A stretch of DNA of 64,000 nucleotides. Origin: Terrimicrobiaceae bacterium. GTDB taxonomy: Bacteria; Verrucomicrobiota; Verrucomicrobiia; Chthoniobacterales; Terrimicrobiaceae. Shown here piece by piece: positions 9,030 to 17,221 of this stretch. The translations under genes and the position numbers were made by a program. The notes under the pieces are model-generated. The model saw only the letters and a list, made by a program, of their open reading frames with translations, was not told where the DNA came from and ran no database searches. How positions within the stretch are numbered: the first letter of the stretch is position 1; each line of letters opens with the position of its first letter. The DNA lies in the NCBI GenBank assembly GCA_018402345.1, contig JAGYIV010000016.1, positions 62,001 through 126,000 on the forward strand. The letters run 5' to 3'.

Positions 9030-10169
9030 TCAGGATGCCAGATGGCGGGGGAGGTCTTCCAATCGCTCGCAGCCGAGCTGTTCCATGACTTGCTGGAGTT
9101 GCTTTTGGATGATTTCCACAACCTGATCGCCGCCTTTGGAGCCCATGGCGCAGACGCCGAACATGGGGGCGCGGCCGAGGAAGACGAACTCCGCGCCGCT
9201 GGCCATGGCGACGGCGATGTCGGATCCTGAGCGGATGCCGCTGTCCATCATGATTTTCGTGCGGCCACGGAATTCCTTCACGAGTGCTGCGGTGGATTTC
9301 ACGGTGGACTGGCCTTGGTCGAGTTGGCGTCCGCCGTGGTTCGAGACGATGAGGCCGTCGATGCCCAGCGAGATCGCGTGTTCGGCGTCTTCGGGGTTGA
9401 CGATGCCTTTGACGACGAGATTGCCTTTCCACTGGTCTCGGATGGCACGGATGCGGGACTCGTTGAGGCGGCCGGAGAAGGTTTTGTTCATGAAGAGGCC
9501 GAGGTGTTTCATGGACAGCCCGGCGGGGATGTAGGGCTTGAGCGTGGCAAACTCCGGGATGCCACCCGCGAAGAGCTGCGAAAAGGACCAAGTGGGGTGC
9601 AGGCACATCTGGACGATGTTCGAGAGCGTCATCTTTGGGGGCACGGAAAGTCCGTTTTTGATCTCCTTCGGTCGGTAGCCGAAGGTGGGCGTGTCTGCGA
9701 GGAGAACGAGGGTTTTGCAACCGGCGTCGGCCGCGCGGCGGAGGATTTTGTCGCGAAGCGAGTCGTCGGCCGGGTGGTAGAGTTGGAACCAGAAGTCGCC
9801 GCCGGTAAGTTCGGCGACTTTTTCGATGCTGGCGGTGGTAACGGTGCTGAGAACGAAGGGGATGTTGTGCGCGCGGGCGGTCCTTGCGAGGATTTCGCAG
9901 GATTTCGGCCACATGAGGCCCTGCAGGCCGACGGGGGCGATGCCGAACGGGGAGGCGTATTCGCGGCCGAAGAGGGTTGTCTTTTGGGATGCCCCGGCGT
10001 AGTCGCGCAGGTAGGCGGGTTGGAGTTCCACTGCGCGGATGTCGGTGGTGTTTTTGGCAAGGTTGACTTCAGCCATGCACCCTCCGGCAAGATAGTCGTA
10101 GGCGAAGCCGGGCATGCGTTGCCTCGCGCGGATGGCGAGATGTTCGATTGAAGGATAGCGTGGGTTCAT
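9030..10169 (-). CDS. lldD: FMN-dependent alpha-hydroxy acid dehydrogenase, probable L-lactate dehydrogenase
   Basis: 379 residues from ATG 10169. The FMN-binding TIM barrel shows APVGLQGLMWP, the lysine strand GNLVVKGIVNPEDA and the catalytic signature IVSNHGGRQLD with its His and Arg. The family oxidises L-2-hydroxy acids such as L-lactate or glycolate. Here RhaEW yields L-lactate from lactaldehyde, so conversion to pyruvate is the natural job (inference from context). The gene lies 16 bases downstream of the rhaB stop and forms an operon deoR-rhaB-lldD on the minus strand. Longer upstream reading overlaps rhaB and was rejected as a start. Confidence 0.85.
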   Translation of the reverse strand: MNPRYPSIEHLAIRARQRMPGFAYDYLAGGCMAEVNLAKNTTDIRAVELQPAYLRDYAGASQKTTLFGREYASPFGIAPVGLQGLMWPKSCEILARTARAHNIPFVLSTVTTASIEKVAELTGGDFWFQLYHPADDSLRDKILRRAADAGCKTLVLLADTPTFGYRPKEIKNGLSVPPKMTLSNIVQMCLHPTWSFSQLFAGGIPEFATLKPYIPAGLSMKHLGLFMNKTFSGRLNESRIRAIRDQWKGNLVVKGIVNPEDAEHAISLGIDGLIVSNHGGRQLDQGQSTVKSTAALVKEFRGRTKIMMDSGIRSGSDIAVAMASGAEFVFLGRAPMFGVCAMGSKGGDQVVEIIQKQLQQVMEQLGCERLEDLPRHLAS

Positions 10170-10185
10170 GGATTGGTGGCCGGGT

Positions 10186-11665
10186 TTATTTTTTTGACAG
10201 CAGCGCCTCGAATCGGGCGGCTTTAGCATCCCACTCAGCGGGGTATTGCGGTTCGTGGATTGTGAGGTCGAATGAGGCGCGCAGAAGTTGCCTACCTTCG
10301 GCGAGTGAGGCGATGTTGCCGTTGGCCATGAGTTGCGCGACGGCGTTCCCAGCGGCGGTGGCCTCGACCAGGCCCGCCTCGACGCGGAGACCGGTGGCAT
10401 CGGCAGTCATCTGGTTGAGCAGCTTGTTCTGGCATCCGCCCCCCACGATTTGAAGGGTGCTTGGCATCGAGGGGACAAGTTCCGCGAGGCGGCGAAGCTT
10501 CGAGCGGTATTTCAAGGCAAGGCTTTCGAGAATGGTGCGGATCAATTCGCTGTCGTTCGCCGGAACGGGTTGGCCGGATTTTTCGATCCATGCACGAATT
10601 GTCGCCGGCATGTCGCAGGGTTTCTGGAATTCCGGGGCGTCGGGATCGATGAAGGCGGGTGCGTGTGCTGAAGCCGCCATCTCGACCATGTCGCCGAATC
10701 CGATGTCGCGACCCTGTTCCGCCCAAACGCGGCGGCACTCCTGCAGGAGCCACATGCCGGCGATGTTGGTCAAAAAACGGGTGCGGCCCTCGAGGCCTTG
10801 TTCATTTGAAAAGCCGGCGGCCAGCGCCTCGGGAGCGGTCACCGGGCTCGTCAGTTCGATGCCCAGCAGGGACCATGTCCCCGAGCTGATGAACAACGGA
10901 GGAGCTTGGGATGGGGTGCCGGCGACAGCCGAGGCGGTGTCGTGGCTGCCGCAGGTGCAGACCTTGACGCCGTGCAAGCCGGTTTCCTCCGCGATTTCGG
11001 GAAGCAACCCGCCAAGGACACGGCAGGGTTCGGTGACCGGCGAGAAGAGCATCGAGGGAATGCCAAGTTCGCAGGCGAGTTCGACATCCCACTCGGGCGA
11101 TCCCGCGAAGAGAAGGCCGGAGGTGCTGGCGATGGTTCGCTCGACGGCCCGAACACCGCACAGGCGGTGGTTGATCTGGTCAGGAACGAAAAGAATCTCG
11201 TTTGCCCGGTCAATGTGGGGGTTGTCGCGGGCCTCGGCCATGAGTTGGTAGACCGTGTTGAAAAACATCGGCTGGATGCCGGTTCGCTCCCAGATCGCGC
11301 TTGGCACCGAATGTCCGTGCGGCGGAATCCATGAGTCCGTCGGTCCGGGAGTCGCGATACATCCAGGGGAGGCCAAGGGGCTTACCGGCGGAGTCGAGAA
11401 GGACATAGTCCACACCCCAGGTGTCCACCGCGATGGATACGATGTCCTTGCCGAATCGCGTGGCTGCTGTGGCGAGGCCTTTTTTGATTTCGCTGAAAAG
11501 TCTCTCGAAGTCCCAGTGCCAGCCTCCGTCGATTTCGACGCCGCTGTTTGCGAATCGGGCCGCCTCCTCGATTTCGATCCGCTTGCCATCGAAATGGATC
11601 GCCATGACACGGCCGCCGGATGCGCCGAGATCGACGGCAAGAAAGGTTTTGCGCTCGGGTTTCAT
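10186..11665 (-). pseudogene. rhaB: Rhamnulokinase-type sugar kinase (FGGY), one frame break
   Basis: The N-terminal third (from ATG 11665) reads AVDLGASGGRVMAIHFDGKR ... DTWGVDYVLLD ... YRDSRTDG, the RhaB signature. The rest (from about 11300 to TGA 10186) reads ERTGIQPMFFNTVYQL ... SSGTWSLLGIE ... IVGGGCQNKLLNQM in the +1 frame. Removing one base near 11301-11302 (one A of the coding strand AAG) joins both parts as FGASAIWERTGIQ. Together they give about 492 residues, full length for FGGY kinases that phosphorylate L-rhamnulose or L-fuculose at O1. The start overlaps the deoR stop (ATGA). Either a recent inactivation or a sequencing indel. Confidence 0.85.
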
Positions 11666-12426
11666 TTTTTCGCCACCTCCACTCTCATGCCTTGGGATGT
11701 CACGGAATCCAAAATATCCGGCGGCGGGGTTTCGTCTGTGATCCAGAGGTCGATTTCAGAGTTTTTCGCATAAAAGACATTCGAGGAAAGCCCGCATTTC
11801 GTGCGGTCCGCAAGGAGGACGGTTTCCGAGGCGCGAGAGATGACCTGCCTCTTGATGCGGGCGTGCTCCTCGGCCGCCTCGCTGACTCCCAATGCGGCAT
11901 CGATGCCTTTGCAGGAAAGGAAGGCCACATCGATCCGGTGCTGCTCGATGCCTTGCGCCGCAGCCCACCCGGTGCATGACAGCGAGGTGTTCCCGAGTTT
12001 TCCGCCTAGAACGAACACCTCGATATTCGATTTTTCGGAGAGCGTGACGGCAGTTTGCAGGGCATTGGTCACCACTGTGAGGGGTCGCTCCGGCAGCAGG
12101 GCGGCGAGTTGCAAGACCGTGGTGCTTGCATCGAAAAAGACCGTATTCCCTTCCTTGACGCGCGCCAATGCCGCTCGGGCGATCCGCGCCTTGCCTCCGG
12201 CGTTCTGCTCGATCCGCTCGCGCAGGGGAAAATCGCGTTGATTGAATTCCATCCTAGCCGCTCCACCATGGGTCCGCATCAACTGGGCTTCGGCCTCCAG
12301 TTTTTCAAAATCACGCCGGATTGTTTCCTCGGTCACTTCGAGTTGGGCCGCCAATTCCGCGGTCCGCACACTCCCGTTGGCGTTCAGGATTTGCAGGATT
12401 TTTCGGTGGCGGTCGAGGGCAAGCAT
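11662..12426 (-). CDS. DeoR family transcriptional repressor
   Basis: 254 residues from ATG 12426. The N-terminus DRHRKILQILNANGSVRTAE and VTEETIRRDFEKLEAEAQL is the DeoR winged helix-turn-helix; the C-terminal DeoR sensor domain contains FFDASTTVLQLA, VVTNALQTA and KCGLSSNVFY, resembling phosphosugar isomerases. DeoR proteins usually repress sugar catabolic operons and are released by a phosphorylated sugar. The gene heads deoR-rhaB-lldD and is divergent from rhaEW, so it probably controls both. A longer in-frame start at 12477 would add 17 poorly conserved residues inside the AT-rich promoter and was not used. Confidence 0.9.
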   Translation of the reverse strand: MLALDRHRKILQILNANGSVRTAELAAQLEVTEETIRRDFEKLEAEAQLMRTHGGAARMEFNQRDFPLRERIEQNAGGKARIARAALARVKEGNTVFFDASTTVLQLAALLPERPLTVVTNALQTAVTLSEKSNIEVFVLGGKLGNTSLSCTGWAAAQGIEQHRIDVAFLSCKGIDAALGVSEAAEEHARIKRQVISRASETVLLADRTKCGLSSNVFYAKNSEIDLWITDETPPPDILDSVTSQGMRVEVAKK

Positions 12427-12517
12427 GGCGAGGTAATTTTTGAATTTCTTTGTTTTTATTTGAAAAAATCTGGACATGCAAGGAAAACTCTCTTAGACCA
12501 CAGAAAAATCCAAATAC
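12427..12517. promoter_or_regulatory. Divergent deoR / rhaEW promoter region
   Basis: A 91-base AT-rich island in GC-rich surroundings, with T-rich runs (TTTGAATTTCTTTG, TTTTTATTTG) toward deoR and an A-rich stretch before rhaEW. I see no convincing -35/-10 pair or clear palindrome, and no Shine-Dalgarno sequence before the rhaEW ATG. Its position makes it the likely operator of the DeoR protein (inference). Confidence 0.4.
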
Positions 12518-14728
12518 ATGAATAAATCCCACACCCATGTCACTCGTCATTGGAACCCCGCCGACCCTGTTGTCGCGGATACCGTCGAGGAGCTCGTGCA
12601 TCGCTCCAACTGCCTTGGTGCCGACCAGCGCATCACGAATACCGGCGGCGGCAACACCTCTTCGAAGATTCTCGAGACCGACCCGCTCACCGGTGAAAAG
12701 GTCGAGGTCCTGTGGGTGAAGGGGTCCGGCGGGGATCTCCGGACATCGAAGAAAGAGAATTTCTCCTCGCTCTACCAGTCGAAGTTGGTCGACCTCCAGC
12801 GTGTTTATGCCGCCCGCGCCGAGAAGGGCATCAAAAGCCCGGCTGAGGACGACATGGTCGCGATGTATTCGCACACGACCTTCAATTTGAACCCGCGTCC
12901 TTCCTCGATCGACACGCCGCTGCACAGCTTTATCCCGCACCCCCATGTGGACCACACGCACCCGAACGCCGCGATCTCCGTCGCCGCCTGCGCGAACAGC
13001 ATCGAGGTGACCAAGGAAATCTACGGCGACGAGGTCGTCCACATTCCATGGATGCGCCCGGGCTTCGAGCTTGGCCTCGCCATGCAAGAGGCGTGCAAAA
13101 AGCATCCCGGTGCGAAAGGCTTCATCATGGGCCAGCACGGGTTGATCAACTGGGGAAAAACCGGTCGTGAGTGCTACGAACTCACACTCGAGCTAATCGA
13201 AAAAGCTGCCGCCCACATTGAGAAAAAACAAGCAGCACGAGGCGGTGAGGCGGCGATCTTCGGCGGAGCCGTCCATGAGTCGCTCCCGAAGGAGAAGCGT
13301 GACGCCGTGTTTGCGGCGCTTCTGCCTTGGCTCCGCGGGCGTGTCAGCGCGAAAAAACGCTTTGTCGCTACGATCCAGGACGACGACACCATCCTTCGGT
13401 TTGTGAATTCCAAGGATGCGCCGCGTCTGGCGGAACTCGGCACAAGCTGCCCCGACCACTTCCTGCGCACCAAAATCAAGCCGCTCTACATCGCCAACTC
13501 CCCGTCTTCGGACGCAAGCGTTGAATCGATCGTTGAAGCGCTCAAAAAGGACCTTGAGGCTGGGCTTGAAAAATACCGTGCCGACTACGCCGGTTACTAC
13601 GAGGCCTGCAAGCGCCCCGATTCCCCCGCCATGCGCGATCCGAATCCCACGGTTATCCTCGTTGCTGGTCTCGGCATGGTCGCCTTCGGCAAGGACAAGT
13701 CGGAATCCCGCGTCACCGCCGAATTCTACAACTGCGCAGTCGAGGTCATGCGCGGGGCCGAGGCGCTCGGCGGTTATATTTCGCTGCCGCAGCAGGAGGC
13801 CTTCGATATCGAATATTGGGCGCTGGAGGAGGCCAAGTTGCGCCGCATGCCTCCCGACAAGGAACTCGCCGGTCGCGTCGTGATTGTCATCGGGGCCGGA
13901 AGTGGCATCGGCCGCGAAACTGCTCTGCGTCTCGTTCGCGAGGGGGCACACATCGTTTGCGTTGACCTCAACCTCGGAGCCGCACAATCCACCGCCGACG
14001 AGATTTTGAAAAAAACCGGTCTCGGCATCGGTGTTGCCGGCAGCGGCATTTCCGGATGCGGGCCCGCCATCGCCCTTCAGGCCGACATCACAAACCGCGC
14101 CAGCATCCGGGCCATGCTCGATCAGGTGATCCTCGCCTATGGTGGATTCGACTCGATTGCCGTCACCGCCGGCATCTTTGTGCCGAGTGACACCACGGGA
14201 CACATCCCCGACGAGAAATGGGCGCTCACGTTTAATATCAATGTCACCGGCAGCTACCTCGTCGCCGACGAGGCCGCGAAGGATTTCAAAAACCAAGGCC
14301 TGCGCGGCTCCGTGGTCCTGACCACCAGCGCGAATGCCGCCGTCGCCAAAAAAGGCAGTCTCGCCTACGACACTTCGAAGGCCGCCGCCAACCACCTTGT
14401 GCGGGAACTCGCTATGGAACTCGCTCCGCTGGTCCGCGTCAACGGCGTCGCCCCCGCCACCGTGGTCCAAGGCAGCGCCATGTTCCCGCGCGACCGTGTG
14501 ATCGGTTCGCTCGCCAAATACAATATCCCGTATTCCGAGTCCGAGTCCGACGAATCGCTCACCACAAAGCTCGCGCAATTCTACGCCGACCGCACGCTCA
14601 CCCGCTCGCCGATCACGCCGGCAGACCAGGCCGAGGCCTACTTCCTGCTCATCGCGGACCGGCTTTCGAAAACCACCGGTCAAATCGTGACTGTCGACGG
14701 CGGGCTCCACGAGGCCTTCCTGAGGTAG
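12518..14728 (+). CDS. rhaEW: Bifunctional rhamnulose-1-phosphate aldolase / L-lactaldehyde dehydrogenase
   Basis: 736 residues with two domains. Residues 1 to about 430 are a class II aldolase: NTGGGNTSSK substrate loop, zinc histidines in HPHVDHTHPNAAI and GQHGLINWG. Residues about 450-736 are a short-chain dehydrogenase with the NAD loop GAGSGIGRE near residue 458 and the catalytic YDTSK near 617. This is the known RhaEW fusion, which cleaves L-rhamnulose 1-phosphate and oxidises the resulting L-lactaldehyde to L-lactate. The divergent operon supplies the kinase (rhaB) and the lactate dehydrogenase (lldD). A rhamnose isomerase is not in the window, but fucI is. Confidence 0.92.
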   Translation: MNKSHTHVTRHWNPADPVVADTVEELVHRSNCLGADQRITNTGGGNTSSKILETDPLTGEKVEVLWVKGSGGDLRTSKKENFSSLYQSKLVDLQRVYAARAEKGIKSPAEDDMVAMYSHTTFNLNPRPSSIDTPLHSFIPHPHVDHTHPNAAISVAACANSIEVTKEIYGDEVVHIPWMRPGFELGLAMQEACKKHPGAKGFIMGQHGLINWGKTGRECYELTLELIEKAAAHIEKKQAARGGEAAIFGGAVHESLPKEKRDAVFAALLPWLRGRVSAKKRFVATIQDDDTILRFVNSKDAPRLAELGTSCPDHFLRTKIKPLYIANSPSSDASVESIVEALKKDLEAGLEKYRADYAGYYEACKRPDSPAMRDPNPTVILVAGLGMVAFGKDKSESRVTAEFYNCAVEVMRGAEALGGYISLPQQEAFDIEYWALEEAKLRRMPPDKELAGRVVIVIGAGSGIGRETALRLVREGAHIVCVDLNLGAAQSTADEILKKTGLGIGVAGSGISGCGPAIALQADITNRASIRAMLDQVILAYGGFDSIAVTAGIFVPSDTTGHIPDEKWALTFNINVTGSYLVADEAAKDFKNQGLRGSVVLTTSANAAVAKKGSLAYDTSKAAANHLVRELAMELAPLVRVNGVAPATVVQGSAMFPRDRVIGSLAKYNIPYSESESDESLTTKLAQFYADRTLTRSPITPADQAEAYFLLIADRLSKTTGQIVTVDGGLHEAFLR

Positions 14729-14811
14729 TCGGCAGGCATCTCCGGAAAAGCGCCCTGCGGATCGGGACTTAACCCTTTTCTCCGGGGCGCTGATGGTGTT
14801 AGGATTCGGCC

Positions 14812-14880
14812 ATGGCGGTTTTGATTCTCAAAGTGGCGCTGGCCTTCGGGTTTGGCGTGGTGGTCACAGCCCTGCTGTGA
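14812..14880 (+). CDS. Putative 22-residue hydrophobic microprotein coupled to next gene
   Basis: ATG at 14812 is preceded by an AGGA box eight bases upstream and opens a 22-codon frame, MAVLILKVALAFGFGVVVTALL, which is one transmembrane segment. Its TGA (14878-14880) overlaps a GTG start of the next membrane protein (GTGA), the same coupling arrangement seen repeatedly in this genome. It may be a real small membrane protein or a leader controlling the next gene. No homologue is known to me. Confidence 0.4.
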   Translation: MAVLILKVALAFGFGVVVTALL

Positions 14881-15227
14881 AGTGCTTCCGTTACGCCCTC
14901 GATCCTCTGTGTCTTGTGGCGTGTGGTCTTTATGTGCTTAGCCGCCTCGCTCCCATGCCAGGCTGGTCTGCCGGCTGGTTCCGCGATGTGTTGTTTCTTC
15001 CGGCTGCTGTGCCCGTTTTTCTGTGGATCGAGCGGAGATTAGGGCTGCGGGCGCACGATGCCCCGCCGAGTTGGGGTGAATTGATGTGGTTGTTCCTCGT
15101 GTGGTCGGTGGCGGCGGAGGGAGTCGCGCCCTTGCTTTTTGAGCAATGCACTGCAGATGCCTTGGACATACTGGCCTACGCTGCTGGGGGGATCATCGCA
15201 GGGAGTTGGTGGACGAGGAGGGTATAA
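14877..15227 (+). CDS. Conserved membrane protein of unknown function
   Basis: 116 residues from GTG 14877. About four hydrophobic segments are visible: DPLCLVACGLYVLSRL, a segment around FLPAAVPVFLWI, WLFLVWSVAAEGVAPLLF and a final LAYAAGGIIAGSWW. A cytoplasmic-looking ERRLGLRAHDAPPSWGE loop separates them. I recall similar small proteins in other Planctomycetes/Verrucomicrobia but no function. An ATG at 14793 in the same frame would add 28 residues that read like out-of-frame GC-rich sequence, so the GTG coupled to the upstream microprotein is preferred. The stop lies next to a terminator of the opposing tRNA gene. Confidence 0.6.
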   Translation: MKCFRYALDPLCLVACGLYVLSRLAPMPGWSAGWFRDVLFLPAAVPVFLWIERRLGLRAHDAPPSWGELMWLFLVWSVAAEGVAPLLFEQCTADALDILAYAAGGIIAGSWWTRRV

Positions 15228-15252
15228 AAAAACTCCCAACGAGTGTTGGGAG
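15226..15252 (-). terminator. Rho-independent terminator of the initiator tRNA gene
   Basis: Read on the minus strand the sequence is CTCCCAAC, loop ACTC, GTTGGGAG, then a run of seven T residues. The perfect 8-bp stem directly follows the tRNA 3' end at 15256, so it terminates the tRNA transcript before the opposing membrane-protein gene. Confidence 0.85.
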
Positions 15253-15255
15253 GGG

Positions 15256-15329
<74 letters not shown>

Positions 15330-15439
15330 ATTTAGGGTGTAGATAACTACAGCCGGCGGCGGTGTGACGCAAGCAGGATTTTTTTTATTTTTGAATTGTG
15401 GATTGCGCGGCGGGGGGAATCCGGTCAGTCGTCTTGGTT

Positions 15440-15883
15440 GTGAAACTTGGAATCGCTACGGATCACGGAGGCTACGGGCTGAAAGAGGAATTGCTCGAGC
15501 GGTTGAGAACTGACGGCCACGAGGTGGTCGACTTTGGGGCGCATGCGCTGGATCCGGGGGACGATTTTCCGGATTTTGTGTTCCCTATGGCCCGCGCGGT
15601 GGCTGCTGGCGAGGTTGAGCGGGGGATTGCGATTTGCGGCAGCGGCGTTGGGGCCTCGGTGTGCGCGAATCAGGTGAGGGGTGTTCGGGCGTGTCTGATC
15701 CACGACCATTTCTCGGCGCGTCAGGGAGTCGAGGACGATCACATGAACGTGCTGTGCATGGGAGGGCGGACGGTTGGCATCGAGGTCGCGTGGGATTTGG
15801 TCCGCACGTTTGTCGCGGCGCCGTTTGGCGAGGCTCCGAGATTTTTGCGGCGCTTGGAAAAAATCGACGCAGGCAGGGAATGA
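15440..15883 (+). CDS. rpiB: Ribose-5-phosphate isomerase B / RpiB-LacAB family sugar-phosphate isomerase
   Basis: 147 residues from GTG 15440. The start VKLGIATDHGGYGLKEEL and the active-site loop GIAICGSGVGASVCANQVRG match RpiB, with the catalytic cysteine in ICGSG; the family histidine is in HDHFSARQ. It interconverts ribose 5-phosphate and ribulose 5-phosphate in the pentose phosphate pathway. An ATG 14 codons upstream is possible but those residues do not belong to the fold. The stop overlaps the prmA start by four bases (ATGA). Confidence 0.88.
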   Translation: MKLGIATDHGGYGLKEELLERLRTDGHEVVDFGAHALDPGDDFPDFVFPMARAVAAGEVERGIAICGSGVGASVCANQVRGVRACLIHDHFSARQGVEDDHMNVLCMGGRTVGIEVAWDLVRTFVAAPFGEAPRFLRRLEKIDAGRE

Positions 15884-16767
15884 GCGGCATGTATCGGTGG
15901 TCGAAGAATTCGACCCAAAAGCACGAGGAGGAATGGGGAGTGCGGTTGGCGCATTTGGATCCCGAGCGTGTGGTGATGCTCACTCGGCCTGGCTCGAGCG
16001 CGTTGGTGATCCAAGTATTCGGCGACCGCAACACGGTGGAACGGCTTGCAAAGGCCCATGGGGGAAAGGTGACGCGTCTGAGTGCGAGCGTCTGGACCAG
16101 CGACCCGCAACGCCCCCGCGCGCCGTTGTCCATCCGCGGACGGTTGAGAATCCATGCCGATGAGGCGGCTTGGCGTGATGATCCCGAGCCGCAGGCGGCG
16201 ATTTTTGTTCCAGCCGGAATGGCGTTTGGCACCGGCGACCATGCCACGACGGCGACATGCCTTCGGTTGCTTTGCGATCTCGTGCCTGAACTTCCCGAAG
16301 GGTGGCGGGCATTGGATGCCGGGACTGGCAGCGGGATTCTGGCGATTGCCGCCGAGCGCTTGGGGGCGACGGGTGTGCAGGCGTTCGATTTCGATCCGGT
16401 GTGCGTGCGGGTGGCCCGCGAGAATGCGGCCAAGAACGGCTGCACGGCGGTGGAAATATCCGAGGCCGATTCGCGGAGGCCGGGTGGGTTTGCGAAGGCC
16501 GAGGTTGTGCTGGCGAACCTCTACAGCGAGTTGCTTATGGAGTCCGCTCCTGCGCTTGCCAAGCGGCTGAAGTCCGGCGGGTGGTTTCTGTTTTCCGGCG
16601 TTTTGAAGACCCAGATCGAGGAGGTCTGCGCCTCGCTCGAGGCCGCCGGCTTTTCCAAGCCCCGGGTGGTGGGGCGTGGAAAATGGTGTGCCGGCATCTG
16701 CCGTTGGCCGGTCAGCGGACCTGCAGCAACTCGACCTCGAAAATCAGGGTCTCGTCTGGGCCGATGA
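15880..16767 (+). CDS. prmA: Ribosomal protein L11 methyltransferase
   Basis: 295 residues. The central FVPAGMAFGTGDHATTATCL is the PrmA signature (substrate-binding linker), followed by the SAM-binding LDAGTGSGIL and the catalytic-site NLYSELL in the place of the NxPY-like loop of other methyltransferases. PrmA trimethylates ribosomal protein L11. The start overlaps the rpiB stop; longer upstream reading lies inside rpiB. The last 56 bases overlap the convergent FKBP gene, and the final 20 residues are probably an unconserved tail. Confidence 0.88.
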   Translation: MSGMYRWSKNSTQKHEEEWGVRLAHLDPERVVMLTRPGSSALVIQVFGDRNTVERLAKAHGGKVTRLSASVWTSDPQRPRAPLSIRGRLRIHADEAAWRDDPEPQAAIFVPAGMAFGTGDHATTATCLRLLCDLVPELPEGWRALDAGTGSGILAIAAERLGATGVQAFDFDPVCVRVARENAAKNGCTAVEISEADSRRPGGFAKAEVVLANLYSELLMESAPALAKRLKSGGWFLFSGVLKTQIEEVCASLEAAGFSKPRVVGRGKWCAGICRWPVSGPAATRPRKSGSRLGR

Positions 16768-17170
16768 CTCCGCCCGCGCCGCGGGGGCCATAGGCGAGAT
16801 TCGAGGGAATGAAGAGTTGGATTTTTCCGCCTTCCTTGACGAGTTGGAGTCCCTCGGTCCAACCGGGGATCACGCCGTTGAGAGGGAATTCGATCGGCTC
16901 GTTGCGCTTGTAGGAACTGTCAAACTCCGTGCCATCGAGCAGGGTGCCGCGGTAGTTGACTTTGACGGTGTCCGTGGCCTTCGGCGAGCGGCCCTCGCCT
17001 GGATTGACGATGATGTATTGCAGCCCGCTGGGAGTTTGCTGGACGCCGGGTTTCGTTGCGTTTTCCGCCAGGAAGGCCTGGCCTTTCTCTCGTGCTGTTT
17101 GTGCCATGGATGTGTGTGAAAGGAGAAGGAGTGAGGCGCAGAGCGCGCCGAGGATGGATTTCGAGAACAT
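16712..17170 (-). CDS. FKBP-type peptidyl-prolyl cis-trans isomerase, exported
   Basis: 152 residues. The first 23 form a signal peptide (MFSKSILGALCASLLLLSHTSM then AQ). The mature part is one FKBP domain with VKVNYRGTLLDGTEFDSSY, the active-site VIPGWTEGLQLVKEGGK, and the C-terminal IPSNLAYGPRG followed by LIFEVELL. It should catalyse proline isomerisation in the periplasm and assist folding of exported proteins. It overlaps the end of convergent prmA. No operon partner; hemL follows 50 bases upstream of its own strand start but in the same orientation beyond it. Confidence 0.92.
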   Translation of the reverse strand: MFSKSILGALCASLLLLSHTSMAQTAREKGQAFLAENATKPGVQQTPSGLQYIIVNPGEGRSPKATDTVKVNYRGTLLDGTEFDSSYKRNEPIEFPLNGVIPGWTEGLQLVKEGGKIQLFIPSNLAYGPRGAGGVIGPDETLIFEVELLQVR

Positions 17171-17221
17171 GGGGCGGGACGCTATGGAGGCCTCAGCAGG
17201 ATGGCAACTCCAAAGGATTGG

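Noticed and set aside
5335-14728. Microcompartment-type fucose/rhamnose locus
   Set aside because: No BMC shell proteins, propanediol genes or aldehyde dehydrogenase of that pathway were found in the window.
14749-14791. Terminator after rhaEW
   Set aside because: AGCGCCC/GGGCGCT can pair but the loop is about 29 bases and there is no T tract, so it is not convincing.
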